Positions 32,418 through 41,337 of a DNA stretch of 64,000 bases are shown piece by piece. Made by a program: the position numbers and the translations under genes. How positions within the stretch are numbered: the first letter of the stretch is position 1; the number at the start of each line of letters is the position of its first letter. The stretch is from NCBI GenBank assembly GCA_945925985.1, contig CAMELV010000004.1, positions 1 to 64,000 on the forward strand, read 5' to 3'. The notes below the pieces were generated by a model. The model was given only the letters and a program-made list of their open reading frames with translations. It did not search any database and was not told the origin of the DNA. Origin of the DNA: Comamonas sp. lk (GTDB lineage Bacteria; Pseudomonadota; Gammaproteobacteria; Burkholderiales; Burkholderiaceae_C).

Positions 32418-32821
32418 GGTACATGCTCGACACCCATATCCTGATCTACCTGATCAAGAACAAACCGCCCAGCGTTGCGCAGCGCATCAATGCGCTCGAG
32501 AGCCAAGCTGAGCTGTGCATGTCATTCATTACTTTTGCCGAGTTGCTCAAAGGCGCCGAACGCAGCACCCGCCAACCGGATGTGATTCGCCAACTGGATG
32601 CACTGACACGCGTGATCCCCGTGCGCTACGCGGTCGACCGCGAGTTGTGTGTGCACTACGCCAAACAGTTCACCCAGTTGCGCGCTGCGGGGACACCCCT
32701 AGACGCCAACGACCTCTGGATCGCCTGCCACGCGCTCGCCCTGAACGCTACCCTGGTCACGAACAACACCAGCGAGTTCAAGCGCCTCACTGGCCTCCAA
32801 CTGGAGAACTGGGCAGGCTAG
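32414..32821 (+). CDS. vapC: Toxin VapC (PIN-domain tRNA nuclease)
   Basis: This 135-residue toxin starts RYMLDTHILIYLIKNKP, close to the enterobacterial VapC/MvpA group that cuts initiator tRNA. Acidic positions: Asp in MLDTHI, Glu in TFAELLKGA, Asp in DANDLWIACHA; the last site reads TNNTSEF. A 53-bp part of this gene is duplicated at 29348-29400 as a remnant. Confidence 0.92.
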   Translation: MRYMLDTHILIYLIKNKPPSVAQRINALESQAELCMSFITFAELLKGAERSTRQPDVIRQLDALTRVIPVRYAVDRELCVHYAKQFTQLRAAGTPLDANDLWIACHALALNATLVTNNTSEFKRLTGLQLENWAG

Positions 32822-32846
32822 GGGCGGAAGCCGTGGGTGGCTGTGG

Positions 32847-33242
32847 TCATTGGAACGTGGTGTAGGTGAGTTGCCGATGGTACTTAATGGATAGCAGAAC
32901 GACTTCGGTGTCTAAATGCGCGTAAAGCACAAGGTGCGATCCGATCACGAATTCGCGCAGGTGAGGCAAGTTGGCGGACTGCGCCAACTGCCGCACCGCT
33001 GCCAGTCGCAGGCTGGCCTGCGCCGAGTTCGGCTTCAGGAAACGCGCCGGCCGGCCGCTGGCTGGAGACCAAGCCAACACCGTTGTCATCTCGCGCAAAT
33101 CGCGTTTGAGCTGAGCCAGCCGCGCCGGTGCACTGGCGGCATCTTGCTCCACCATGAAGGCATGCACTGCCAGCAGGCAGTCGGCGAAGTGAGGGGCCGC
33201 GCCGACCTGGGCACTGACTCGCCTTTCGTCGGACCGCGACAT
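32847..33242 (-). CDS. Toxin, RelE/ParE superfamily
   Basis: This 131-residue protein ends in a RelE/ParE-like core: ARFLKPNSAQASLRLAAVRQL, LREFVIGSHLVLYAHLDTEVVLLSIKYHRQL. The N-terminus is longer than usual. It overlaps its antitoxin gene as TGATG. RelE/ParE proteins cut mRNA on ribosomes or block gyrase; which applies is unclear. It ends 25 bp from the vapC stop on the other strand. Confidence 0.8.
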   Translation of the reverse strand: MSRSDERRVSAQVGAAPHFADCLLAVHAFMVEQDAASAPARLAQLKRDLREMTTVLAWSPASGRPARFLKPNSAQASLRLAAVRQLAQSANLPHLREFVIGSHLVLYAHLDTEVVLLSIKYHRQLTYTTFQ

Positions 33243-33523
33243 CAGTCTGCGAGCAGCTTGTCGAGCTCGGCCGATGACATGCGCTTGCCAGCAATCAGTT
33301 GGCCAAGCGCGATTTCAGCCTCAGTCAGCAGAACCAGGCCGGCATGCTCCTGCTCCAGAGCGTGGTAGTAATCGAGCTTTTTGGCATCCACCAGGGCCAC
33401 GTAACTGGAACCGTTTTTGGTGAGCACCTTCTCGGCACCGCTACCCACCACGTCTTCGGCCAATTCGGTGAGACGTGCACGCGCCTCGCTGATCGGGATG
33501 ATGTCACTGGTGCGCAAAGTCAT
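33242..33523 (-). CDS. Antitoxin, Phd/YefM family
   Basis: This 93-residue antitoxin has the Phd N-terminus TSDIIPISEARARLTELAE, then KVLTKNGSSYVALVDAKKL. It is the first gene of the pair and probably represses the promoter in the AT-rich stretch 33524-33570. It is the last accessory gene before mutL. Confidence 0.85.
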   Translation of the reverse strand: MTLRTSDIIPISEARARLTELAEDVVGSGAEKVLTKNGSSYVALVDAKKLDYYHALEQEHAGLVLLTEAEIALGQLIAGKRMSSAELDKLLAD

Positions 33524-33636
33524 ACCGCGATCCTTAATGTATTTGTTAACGTTTATTTTAGACCTCGAAGACGATTTTCAGGTCACGCCCTCGAAAACTG
33601 CTGGGTAATGGAGCAGCTGCAAACTGTCGATATGGT

Positions 33637-33660
33637 TTCCCGCGTTCGCGGGAATGACGG
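33637..33660. repeat. REP-like hairpin upstream of mutL
   Basis: TTCCCGCG-TT-CGCGGGAA is a perfect 8-bp stem with a 2-bp loop, followed by TGACGG. The same GGGAATGACGG tail occurs in the repeats at 40057-40160, so both belong to one dispersed repeat type. Confidence 0.65.
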
Positions 33661-33705
33661 TGCGTGCTCAGCCATCACGCGCCATGGCCCGCCTAGAATC
33701 CCCCG

Positions 33706-35673
33706 GTGCCCGCCGAATCCGCAACTCCCCTCCCCGCCCGCCGCCCGATCCAGCCCCTGCCGGATGAGCTGATCAGCCAGATTGCCGCGGGCGAGGTGGT
33801 GGAACGGCCGGCCTCGGTGGTGCGGGAACTGGTGGACAACGCGCTCGATGCCGGCGCCAGCCAGGTCACGCTGCGGCTGCTGGCCGGGGGCGTGCGGCTG
33901 ATTGCGGTGGAGGACGACGGCTGCGGCATCCTGCGTGAAGAGCTGCCTCTGGCGTTCCGCCGCCATGCCACCAGCAAGATTGCCAGCCTGCTGGACCTGG
34001 AGTCTGTGGCCACCATGGGGTTTCGGGGTGAGGCGCTAGCCGCTATCAACTCCATAGCAGACTGTTCAATCCTGTCAAGGGCTGAAGGCCAAAATCATGC
34101 CTATGTTTTGGAGGGCCGCAGCGGCGAGCTGCGGCCGGTGGCGCGCAGCACCGGCACCACGGTAGAGGTGAAAGAGCTGTTTTTCAGCACGCCAGCGCGG
34201 CGCAAGTTTCTCAAGACCGACGCCACCGAGCTGGCCCACTGCCTGGAGGCGGTGCGGCGACACGCGCTGGCGCGGCCGGATGTGGGCTTTGCCGTCTGGC
34301 ATGAGGGCAAGCTGGTGGCGCAGTGGCGCCGCTGCCAGGGCACGGACGCGCTGGCGCAGCGCCTGGCCGACGTGCTGGGCGAAGACTTTGTGCAGCGCGC
34401 AGTGGCGGTCAACTACCGCAGCAGCGCCAGCGGCCCAGCCTATGCGCCGCTGATTCAAGTGGCCGGCTTTGCCGGCATACCCGATGCGGCACGCGCCCGG
34501 GCCGACCAGCAGTATGTGTATGTGAACGGCCGCTTTGTGCGCGACCGGGTGCTGGCCCATGCGGCCCGTAGCGCCTATGAAGACGTGCTGCACGGCCAGC
34601 GCCAGCCGGTGTATGCGCTCTACCTGCAGGTGGCACCAGAGCGTCTGGATGTGAATGTGCACCCGACCAAGATCGAGGTGCGCTTTCGTGACGGCCGCGA
34701 GGTGCATCAGGCGCTGCGCCACGCGCTGGAAGACGCGCTGGCAGCGCCGCGTGCGGCGGCGGCGGCTCTGGCGGCTGGCCTGCACGGCACGCTGCCCGGC
34801 ACATTACCAGCAGCCGGTGCCTACGCTGACAACGCATTGCCTCTGGCGCAGCAGGCTGCCGCCGTGCCGATGTATGCCAACCAGTACAAGATGCCTTTTG
34901 AGGCCACAGTTGGCCACCGGGTGAGCGACCTGGGCGCCCTGTGGCAGCGCAGCGAACCCGCTGTGCCAACCCTGACTACAGCGGCGCCGGCCTATGCCCA
35001 GATGCCGGCCGCAACCGCCCCGGTGTCTGACGCAAGCGCCCTGCCGCCGGGCGATTGGCCACTGGGCCGGGCGCTGGCGCAGTTGCAGGGCGTCTACATC
35101 CTGGCAGAAAACACCCAGGGCTTGGTGATTGTGGACATGCACGCAGCGCACGAACGTATTGTTTATGAGCGCCTCAAAAGCCAATGGCAGCAGCGCGCCG
35201 CTGAATCAAAGGTTGGCGGTAGTGGCCCGGCGGCGCTGGCCAGCCAGCCGCTGCTGATCCCCGCCACCTTTGCCGCCACGCCCGCCGAAGTGGCCTCCGC
35301 CCAGGCCCACGCCGACACGCTGGCGCTGCTGGGCCTGGACATTGCGCCCCTGTCAGAGCGCACGCTGGCGGTGCGAGCCGTACCGGCCAGCCTGGCGCAG
35401 GGCGACGTCACCGCACTGGCACGCAGCGTGCTGGCCGAGCTGACCCAGGTGGACGCCAGCACGGTGCTGGCGCGCGCGCAAGACGAACTGCTGGCCACCA
35501 TGGCCTGCCACGGCGCGGTGCGCGCCAACCGGCGCCTGACGGTGGACGAGATGAACGCCCTGCTGCGCCAGATGGAAACCACCGAGCGCGCCGACCAGTG
35601 CAACCACGGCCGCCCCACTTGGCGCCAGTTGCGCCTGGGCGAGCTCGACGCCCTGTTCCTGCGCGGCCGCTGA
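33706..35673 (+). CDS. mutL: DNA mismatch repair protein MutL
   Basis: MutL couples MutS recognition to strand cleavage and removal. This 655-residue protein has the GHKL ATPase domain: RELVDNALDAGASQV (Glu/Asn), VEDDGCGI, RHATSKI and GFRGEALAAI. The C-terminal dimer domain carries VDMHAAHERIVYE, a match to the endonuclease motif D-x-H-A-x2-E-x4-E with Met in place of Gln, and CNHGRPTW. So this MutL may be the nicking type, as expected outside MutH species. The GTG start at 33706 directly precedes PAESATP. A copy of the interspersed repeat lies at 34042-34094 in the ATPase domain. The next gene follows within 12 bp. Confidence 0.96.
   Translation: MPAESATPLPARRPIQPLPDELISQIAAGEVVERPASVVRELVDNALDAGASQVTLRLLAGGVRLIAVEDDGCGILREELPLAFRRHATSKIASLLDLESVATMGFRGEALAAINSIADCSILSRAEGQNHAYVLEGRSGELRPVARSTGTTVEVKELFFSTPARRKFLKTDATELAHCLEAVRRHALARPDVGFAVWHEGKLVAQWRRCQGTDALAQRLADVLGEDFVQRAVAVNYRSSASGPAYAPLIQVAGFAGIPDAARARADQQYVYVNGRFVRDRVLAHAARSAYEDVLHGQRQPVYALYLQVAPERLDVNVHPTKIEVRFRDGREVHQALRHALEDALAAPRAAAAALAAGLHGTLPGTLPAAGAYADNALPLAQQAAAVPMYANQYKMPFEATVGHRVSDLGALWQRSEPAVPTLTTAAPAYAQMPAATAPVSDASALPPGDWPLGRALAQLQGVYILAENTQGLVIVDMHAAHERIVYERLKSQWQQRAAESKVGGSGPAALASQPLLIPATFAATPAEVASAQAHADTLALLGLDIAPLSERTLAVRAVPASLAQGDVTALARSVLAELTQVDASTVLARAQDELLATMACHGAVRANRRLTVDEMNALLRQMETTERADQCNHGRPTWRQLRLGELDALFLRGR
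34042..34094 (+). repeat. Interspersed coding repeat, copy 2 (in mutL)
   Basis: Starts GCTATCAACTCCATAGC (inverted GCTAT/ATAGC ends) and ends CAAGGGCTGAAGGCCAAAAT. The 3' part is nearly the same as in the miaA copy. It does not lengthen the protein but replaces a normally variable strand. Confidence 0.65.
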
Positions 35674-35684
35674 GGCCTGTTGCC

Positions 35685-37121
35685 ATGACACCCACCACCG
35701 CCGTTGGCACGGCCAACCCCACCCCGGCTGCCCGAGTGCGGCAAGAGGCGGGCGCCCTGTGGCAGCTGGCCTGGCCGATCCTGATCGGCCAGTTGGCCAC
35801 CGTGGGTTTGTCGGTGGTGGCGGTGATGATGGCCGGTCACGCCTCGGCGCAAGACCTGGCCGGGGTGTCGCTGGGCGCGTCGATCTTTCACATCACCACC
35901 ACCACGGTGATTGGGGTGATGATGGCCATTAACCCGATCGTCGCCCACATGGTGGGTGCCGGCGACCACGCCCAGATACCGCACGCGGTGCGTCAGGCGC
36001 TGTGGAAAGCGTTGGCGGTGGGCTTGGTGGCGGTCGCTTTGATGAATATGGCGGCGCTGGTGTTTAACCACTTGGCGCTGGAGCCCAGCGTGCGGGAGCT
36101 GGCGCAGGGCTTTGTGCGCATCACCAGCCTGGGGCTGCCGGCCTATGCCGGCTACCGGGTGCTTTACGGCTACAGCGCCAGCCTGAACCAGACCAAGCCG
36201 ATGATGGTGATTGCGGTCACAGCCCTGCTGCTAAATGGCTTGCTGAGCGCACTGCTGGTCTATGGCCTGTTTGGGCTGCCGCGCCTGGGCGGCCTGGGCT
36301 GCGCCTGGGCCACCACCGCCGCCATGTGGTTCAACTTGTTGGCCATGGTGTGGTGGACGCGGCGCAGCCCGGCCTACCGCAGCACCTGGCCGCTAAGTCA
36401 CTTTGAGCCGCCGCATTGGCCCACCCTGGCCGCGCAGCTGCGACTGGGCCTGCCCATTGGCGTGACCTATTTTGCTGAGACCAGCGCTTTTGGACTGATT
36501 GCGCTGCTGGTGGCCCGCTTTGGCACCAATGAGGTGGCAGCACACCAGATCGCGCTCAACTTTGCGTCTTTCAGCTTCATGCTGCCGATGAGCGTCGGGG
36601 TGGCGATATTGACCCGGGTGGGGCAGTCCATGGGCGCTGGCGACGCACGGGCGGCGCGCTTTCGGGCTTGGGTGGGCATTGGCGTGGCGTTGGCCTTTGC
36701 CGGGGCGTCGGCGCTGTTCATGGCGCTGTTGAGCCAACAGATTGCCACCGCCTATACCAGCGACCGCGCCGTGGCGGCGCTGGCGGCTCAGCTGCTGCTG
36801 CTGGCCGCACTGTTCCAACTGACCGACGCCTCCCAGGTAGCTACCAGTTGCGCCATTCGCGGCTACAAGGTCACGCGGGCGCCCATGGTCATCCATATGC
36901 TGGCTTTCTGGGGTTTGTCGCTGCCACTGGGCTGCGTGCTCGGGCTGGCGCCAGGCTGGCTGCCGTTCGGGCCGGCAGAACCCATGGGGGCGCACGGTTT
37001 CTGGATCGCGCTGGTGGTGGCACTGACAGTGGCCGCCCTGGCCCTGACCGCCCTGCTACACCGTGTGGCCAGCAACCATCTGATACGCTCAAACCATGCC
37101 CGCCCAGCCATTGCCGATTAG
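35685..37121 (+). CDS. MATE-family multidrug efflux pump
   Basis: This 478-residue integral membrane protein has about 12 helices and MATE features: WPILIGQLATVGLSVVAVMM near the N-terminus and GLPIGVTYFAETSAFGLIAL in the second half, then ARFGTNEVAAHQIALNFASF. It exports cationic compounds with Na+ or H+. The start at 35685 lies 12 bp after the mutL stop; upstream in-frame readings run into mutL. Its 3' end overlaps the Bcr/CflA gene by 26 bp. Confidence 0.9.
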   Translation: MTPTTAVGTANPTPAARVRQEAGALWQLAWPILIGQLATVGLSVVAVMMAGHASAQDLAGVSLGASIFHITTTTVIGVMMAINPIVAHMVGAGDHAQIPHAVRQALWKALAVGLVAVALMNMAALVFNHLALEPSVRELAQGFVRITSLGLPAYAGYRVLYGYSASLNQTKPMMVIAVTALLLNGLLSALLVYGLFGLPRLGGLGCAWATTAAMWFNLLAMVWWTRRSPAYRSTWPLSHFEPPHWPTLAAQLRLGLPIGVTYFAETSAFGLIALLVARFGTNEVAAHQIALNFASFSFMLPMSVGVAILTRVGQSMGAGDARAARFRAWVGIGVALAFAGASALFMALLSQQIATAYTSDRAVAALAAQLLLLAALFQLTDASQVATSCAIRGYKVTRAPMVIHMLAFWGLSLPLGCVLGLAPGWLPFGPAEPMGAHGFWIALVVALTVAALALTALLHRVASNHLIRSNHARPAIAD

Positions 37122-38349
37122 CCCCGCCACTGCTACAGGCGCCACCCGCCGGAGCACCATGCCAGCGCAGCGGATCGTGCTGTTGCTGGCCTTGCTGATT
37201 GGCCTGCAGCCCCTCAGCACCGACCTGTACCTGCCAGCCCTACCGGCGCTGACCACCGGTTTTGGCGCCAGCATGACGCAGGCCCAGCTGACCCTGACCG
37301 CACTGGTTTTGGCATTGGGTATTTCGCAGCTGTTCTGGGGCCCGGTATCAGACCGCTTTGGCCGCCGCCCGGTCTTGCTGGTCGGCATGGTGGCTTATGC
37401 GCTGTCCTCGGTCGCCTGTGCCATGGCGCCCAGCATGGACCTGCTGATTTTTTGGCGTGCCGTGCAAGGCGCTGCCATGGGCGCGGGGGTGGTCTGTGGC
37501 CGCGCCGTGGTGCGAGATCTGTACGAGCCGACCGAGGGTGCGCGGGTGATGTCCAAGGCCATGAGCGGCCTGGCCGTGATTGCCTGCGCCAGCCCGCCGC
37601 TGGGCGGTCTGCTGTCTGACCTGTTTGGCTGGCGGGTGGCGCTGACCACGCTGGCCCTGTACAGCCTGGTCACACTGGCGCTGCTGCTGTGGGGCTTTGA
37701 GGAGACCGTTCCGCAAAAAAACCCGCAGGCGCTGGCGCCGGGCAAGCTGCTGGCCAACTGGCTGATGGTGCTGCGTCACCCCATGTTTCAGGCATTTTCG
37801 GCGCTGACCACCGTGTCTTACGCCGGTCTGTTCACCATTTTGGCGGCGTCGTCATTCGTCTACATCCAGGTCTTGGGCTGGAGCAAAACCGGTTATGGGC
37901 TGGCGATGCTGGCCAATTCACTGTCTTACATGGCCGGTACATTTTTATGCCGGCGCCTGATCACGCGCTTTGGCGTGCCCCGTTCGGTAGCGCTGGCCGG
38001 AGGCGTGACGCTGATTGCCGGCACGCTGATGGGCACCCTGGCCCTGGCTGGCGTGCCATCGGGCTGGGCACTGCTGCTGCCGCAATGCCTGTTCATGATT
38101 GGCCATGGCGTGCACCAGCCCTGCGGCCAAAGCGGCGCGGTGGGCCCGTTTCCCGAGGTGGCCGGCGCAGCGTCGGCCGTGAACGGCTTTTTGGTGATGC
38201 TGATGGCCTTTGCCGTGGGCAGTTGGCTGGGCACACACATGGACGGCAGCGTGCTACCGCTGGCGCTGGGCGTGTGGTTTTGGAGCGCCGTCACAGCCCT
38301 GGTGGCCTGGACCTTGGTGCGGCGTCATGGCCAGAGCGGCAAGCGCTGA
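37096..38349 (+). CDS. Bcr/CflA-family MFS drug efflux transporter
   Basis: This 417-residue MFS transporter has DLYLPALPAL in helix 1 (the D-x-Y-L-P signature of the Bcr/CflA group) and loop 2/3 WGPVSDRFGRRPVLL. About 12 helices are seen. The ATG at 37096 overlaps the end of the MATE gene; an internal ATG at 37159 is an alternative and would remove the unusual polar N-terminus. miaA begins 3 bp downstream. Confidence 0.9.
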   Translation: MPAQPLPISPATATGATRRSTMPAQRIVLLLALLIGLQPLSTDLYLPALPALTTGFGASMTQAQLTLTALVLALGISQLFWGPVSDRFGRRPVLLVGMVAYALSSVACAMAPSMDLLIFWRAVQGAAMGAGVVCGRAVVRDLYEPTEGARVMSKAMSGLAVIACASPPLGGLLSDLFGWRVALTTLALYSLVTLALLLWGFEETVPQKNPQALAPGKLLANWLMVLRHPMFQAFSALTTVSYAGLFTILAASSFVYIQVLGWSKTGYGLAMLANSLSYMAGTFLCRRLITRFGVPRSVALAGGVTLIAGTLMGTLALAGVPSGWALLLPQCLFMIGHGVHQPCGQSGAVGPFPEVAGAASAVNGFLVMLMAFAVGSWLGTHMDGSVLPLALGVWFWSAVTALVAWTLVRRHGQSGKR

Positions 38350-38352
38350 ACC

Positions 38353-39375
38353 GTGAGCCCGCACGTGAGCCCCCACGCTAAGCCCCTGCGCTACCTGGCC
38401 CTGGCCGGCCCCACTGCCTCCGGCAAAACCGCTGCCGCCCTGGCGATAGCGCTTGAGCTGCCGGTAGAGATCATCAGCGTGGACTCAGCCCTGGTTTACC
38501 GTGGCATGGACATAGGCACAGCCAAACCAAGCGCCACCGAACTGGCCGCCGTGCCGCATCACCTGATTGACATCCGAGACCCGCTGCAGGCCTACAGCGC
38601 GGCCGAATTCGGCACCGACGCCCGCCAGTTGATTACTGATATCACGGCCCGCGGCAAGCTGGCGCTGCTGGTGGGCGGCACCATGCTTTACTTCAAGGCG
38701 CTGGCTGAGGGCTTGGACGACATGCCGCGCGCCGACCCCGCGTTGCGCGCCGAGATCGAGGCACGGGCACAAGCGCTGGGCTGGCCGGCCTTGCATGCCG
38801 AGCTGGCCTTGCTGGACCCGGTCACGGCAGCACGCCTGAACCCGGCCGACTCGCAGCGCATCCAGCGTGCGCTGGAGGTGTGCCGCTTGAGCGGGCAACC
38901 CATGTCCAGCCTGCACGCTATTAAAAAAATAGCTGCAACCCCAATATCCACGGGGGCTGAGGGCCAAAATGATTCAAAAGTTCAACCAGACCAGCGCCTG
39001 CTGATCTCGCTGGAGCCCGCCGACCGGGCCTGGCTGCACGCCCGCATCGCCCAGCGTTTTGACAGCATGTTGAGCGCCGGCCTGCTGGACGAGGTGCGCA
39101 CCCTGCGCGCGCGCGGCGACCTGCACCCAGACCTGCCGTCGATGCGCTGCGTCGGCTACCGGCAAGCCTGGGAAGCGCTGGACGGCTTGTGGCCCATGGC
39201 CGAGTTGCGCGACCGCGGCGTGTTTGCCACGCGCCAGCTGGCCAAGCGCCAGATCACCTGGTTGCGCGCCAGCCCAGAGCGCCGGGCCATACCCTGTGAG
39301 GCGCCCGATGCGCTAGCCCAGGTCTTGGCGCTGGCGCGGGCCTTTGCGCGAAATGGAGACGACGGATGCAGCTGA
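38353..39375 (+). CDS. miaA: tRNA dimethylallyltransferase MiaA
   Basis: MiaA adds dimethylallyl to A37 of UNN-decoding tRNAs. The 340-residue protein has Walker A GPTASGKT (residues 19-26), [36 protein letters not shown] and the later [13 protein letters not shown]. The GTG at 38353 is used. A copy of the interspersed repeat (38917-38970) enlarges the variable loop after the PMSSLHA stretch and is read in frame. The ATPase gene overlaps by 10 bp. It belongs to the ancestral mutL-miaA block. Confidence 0.95.
   Translation: MSPHVSPHAKPLRYLALAGPTASGKTAAALAIALELPVEIISVDSALVYRGMDIGTAKPSATELAAVPHHLIDIRDPLQAYSAAEFGTDARQLITDITARGKLALLVGGTMLYFKALAEGLDDMPRADPALRAEIEARAQALGWPALHAELALLDPVTAARLNPADSQRIQRALEVCRLSGQPMSSLHAIKKIAATPISTGAEGQNDSKVQPDQRLLISLEPADRAWLHARIAQRFDSMLSAGLLDEVRTLRARGDLHPDLPSMRCVGYRQAWEALDGLWPMAELRDRGVFATRQLAKRQITWLRASPERRAIPCEAPDALAQVLALARAFARNGDDGCS
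38917..38970 (+). repeat. Interspersed coding repeat, copy 3 (in miaA)
   Basis: Starts GCTATTAAAAAAATAGC (perfect GCTATT/AATAGC inverted ends) and ends CCACGGGGGCTGAGGGCC then AAAAT. It is the cleanest copy in the window. Confidence 0.8.
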
Positions 39376-40019
39376 GTGTGAGCAAGTTGGCCAAACACTA
39401 TGGCGACTCGGTGGTCTTCAGCCAGGTCTCGCTGGAGGTGAATAGTGGTGAGTTTGTGGCCATCGTGGGTGAGTCGGGCGTGGGCAAATCCACCCTGCTC
39501 AACTGCCTGGCCGGGCTCGACCATTGGGACCAAGGCACGGTGCTGCTGGACGGGCAAGACCTGGGGCGCCTGGGTGACGAGCCACTGGCCCGGTTGCGGC
39601 GCGAACACATCGGCTTTGTGTTTCAGGCCTTTCATGTGCTGCCGCACCTGAACGTGGCGCAAAACGTGGCCCTGCCACTGATGCTGCTGGGCCGCACTGA
39701 CCCGGCCCGGGTGCAAGCCATGCTGACGGCGGTGGGTTTAGAGGGCCTAGGCACGCGCCTGCCGCAGCAGCTGAGCGGCGGCCAGTTGCAACGCGTGGCC
39801 ATCGCCCGCGCGCTGGTGCACCGCCCAGCCCTGCTGCTGGCCGACGAGCCCACTGGCAACCTGGACCCCAGCACCGCGCTGCGGGTGCTCGACACCCTGG
39901 TCAACCAAACCCGCCAACACGGCGCTGCACTGGTGTTGGTGACCCACTCCCAAGCCGCGGCCGAGCGCGCCGACCGGGTGCTGCAGCTGACGGCGCAGGG
40001 GCTTTTTACCCGGGCTTAG
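39366..40019 (+). CDS. ABC transporter ATP-binding protein, LolD/MacB type
   Basis: This 217-residue ATPase has Walker A in [15 protein letters not shown]-loop [11 protein letters not shown], signature [15 protein letters not shown] and Walker [14 protein letters not shown]. It belongs to the LolD/FtsE/MacB group that drives FtsX-like permeases. The likely partner is the 852-residue permease at 41338. In related genomes such ATPase and permease genes are adjacent and followed by an AttH-like gene; here repeats and an aldolase intervene. Confidence 0.9.
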   Translation: MQLSVSKLAKHYGDSVVFSQVSLEVNSGEFVAIVGESGVGKSTLLNCLAGLDHWDQGTVLLDGQDLGRLGDEPLARLRREHIGFVFQAFHVLPHLNVAQNVALPLMLLGRTDPARVQAMLTAVGLEGLGTRLPQQLSGGQLQRVAIARALVHRPALLLADEPTGNLDPSTALRVLDTLVNQTRQHGAALVLVTHSQAAAERADRVLQLTAQGLFTRA

Positions 40020-40241
40020 TTGTCAAGGCCAGTGGTTGGTGCTGCGGTCAACCCTGTCGTCCCCAGCTCGACTGGGGACCCATGACTGCCTGGATTCCCG
40101 GTCGTAGCCGGGAATGACGGGAAAGTTGCGGGAATAACGGGCAGCAGCCAGTCGGAGCGCCGCTCAGCCCGGCACCACCTTGACGACCATAGCCATCGAG
40201 CAGTGGGAACCGGCCAACCCTGTCGCCCCTGCTAATGCCTG

Positions 40242-40317
40242 TCGTCCCCGGCTATCCGCGTCATCCTCAGCTATCCGCGTCATCCCCGGCTATCCGCGTC
40301 ATCCTCAGCTCGACTGG
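40242..40317. repeat. Four 19-bp tandem repeat units
   Basis: Units start at 40242, 40261, 40280 and 40299. The consensus is TCATCC-YC-RG-CTATCCGCG; the last unit changes to CTCGACTGG, the start of the second long repeat. The units have no spacers, so this is not a CRISPR. Confidence 0.8.
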
Positions 40318-40521
40318 GGATCCATGACTTCCTGGATTCCCAGTCGTGGCCGGAAATGACGGGCAGTTGCAGGAATGAGGAGGAGCAGCCTGCCGGAGTG
40401 ACATCCTGCCCGACCAAGGCGGGGCCGGCGTGCCTGGTGCAGCGAGGTCAAGGCGGAGGGACCGGAAGCCGGCAGGCTGCTGGGCCCGGGGGACACGAGC
40501 GGAATCAGGCACGCCGGCTCC

Positions 40522-40557
40522 GCCCAACGCCAACGCCAACGCCAACGCCGACGCCAT
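40522..40557. repeat. Hexanucleotide tandem repeat (CAACGC)
   Basis: Five to six units of a six-base motif (AACGCC/GACGCC) just upstream of the aldolase gene. If the longer aldolase reading from 40430 were real it would encode Asn-Ala repeats, but I think the sequence is non-coding. Confidence 0.65.
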
Positions 40558-40606
40558 CTCCACCGCAATAATGCAGTACTCTTCATCCCAACCTGAAGCT
40601 CGCCCC

Positions 40607-41332
40607 ATGACCCAACACGAACTCGACTACCAAAGCCCCGCCGTCACCCAGGCAAGAGCCGACCTGGCGCTGGCCCTGCGCGCTGCGGCCCACCACGGCC
40701 TGTCAGAGGGCATCTGCAACCATTTCAGCGTGGAACTGGCCGACGGCTCGGGCCGCTTTCTGCTCAACCCGCAGGGCCTACTGTGGCAGGAAATACAGGC
40801 CGATGACATTGTGCTGATCGACGTGCTGGGCCAGCGCCTGGCCGGGCGGCACCCGGTGGAATCGACTGCCATGCACATCCACTCGGCCATTCACCGGCTG
40901 GCCGGCAAGGCCTGCGTGCTGCACACCCACATGCCGTATGCCACGGCGCTGACGCTGACCCAGGACCGGGCGCTGGACACCACCTTGTCGCAAAACGCCA
41001 TGCGCTTTCATGGCCGGGTGGCGGCTGACCCCCACTACAACGGGTTGGCGCTGGACGCCGGCGAGGGCGAGCGCATTGCCATGGCCATGCACGGCGCCGA
41101 TGTCGCGTTTCTGGGCAACCACGGCGTGGTGGTGTGCGGGCGTCAGATCGCCCATGCCTACGACGACCTGTATTTTCTGGAGCGCGCCTGCATGATGCAG
41201 GTGCTGGCCCAGTCCACCGGCCGGCCACTGGCACCCTGCGACCCGGCCCTTGCGGCAAGGGTGGGTGGGCAAGCCGAGAGTGAACGCCAGCAGTCCGAGC
41301 TGTTTTTTGAGGCGCTGAGGCGCACACTCTAA
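40607..41332 (+). CDS. Class II aldolase/adducin-domain protein
   Basis: This 241-residue protein has the class II aldolase fold: EGICNHFSVEL and FLLNPQG near the N-terminus, zinc ligands in VLHTHMPYATALTL (His-x-His) and GNHGVVVCG, and DDLYFLERACMMQV near the C-terminus. It would cleave or decarboxylate a hydroxy-keto acid or sugar phosphate; the substrate is unknown. I choose ATG 40607 (MTQHELDY); ATG 40571 would add 12 residues. It sits 5 bp upstream of the permease gene. Confidence 0.85.
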   Translation: MTQHELDYQSPAVTQARADLALALRAAAHHGLSEGICNHFSVELADGSGRFLLNPQGLLWQEIQADDIVLIDVLGQRLAGRHPVESTAMHIHSAIHRLAGKACVLHTHMPYATALTLTQDRALDTTLSQNAMRFHGRVAADPHYNGLALDAGEGERIAMAMHGADVAFLGNHGVVVCGRQIAHAYDDLYFLERACMMQVLAQSTGRPLAPCDPALAARVGGQAESERQQSELFFEALRRTL

Positions 41333-41337
41333 GCCGC

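Larger units (their letters stand above)
40020..40606. repeat. Cluster of REP-like direct and tandem repeats
   Basis: Two long direct repeats occur at about 40057-40160 and 40299-40400. Each has a CCCCAG-CTCGA-CTGGGG or similar stem, then ATCCATGACT, CTGGATTCCC and GGAATGACGGG with self-complementary ends. Between them lie 19-bp tandem units. No gene is seen. This non-coding stretch interrupts the ABC ATPase and its likely permease. Confidence 0.75.

Noticed and set aside
40242-40317. Possible CRISPR array
   Set aside because: The 19-bp units are directly tandem without spacers and no cas genes are near.
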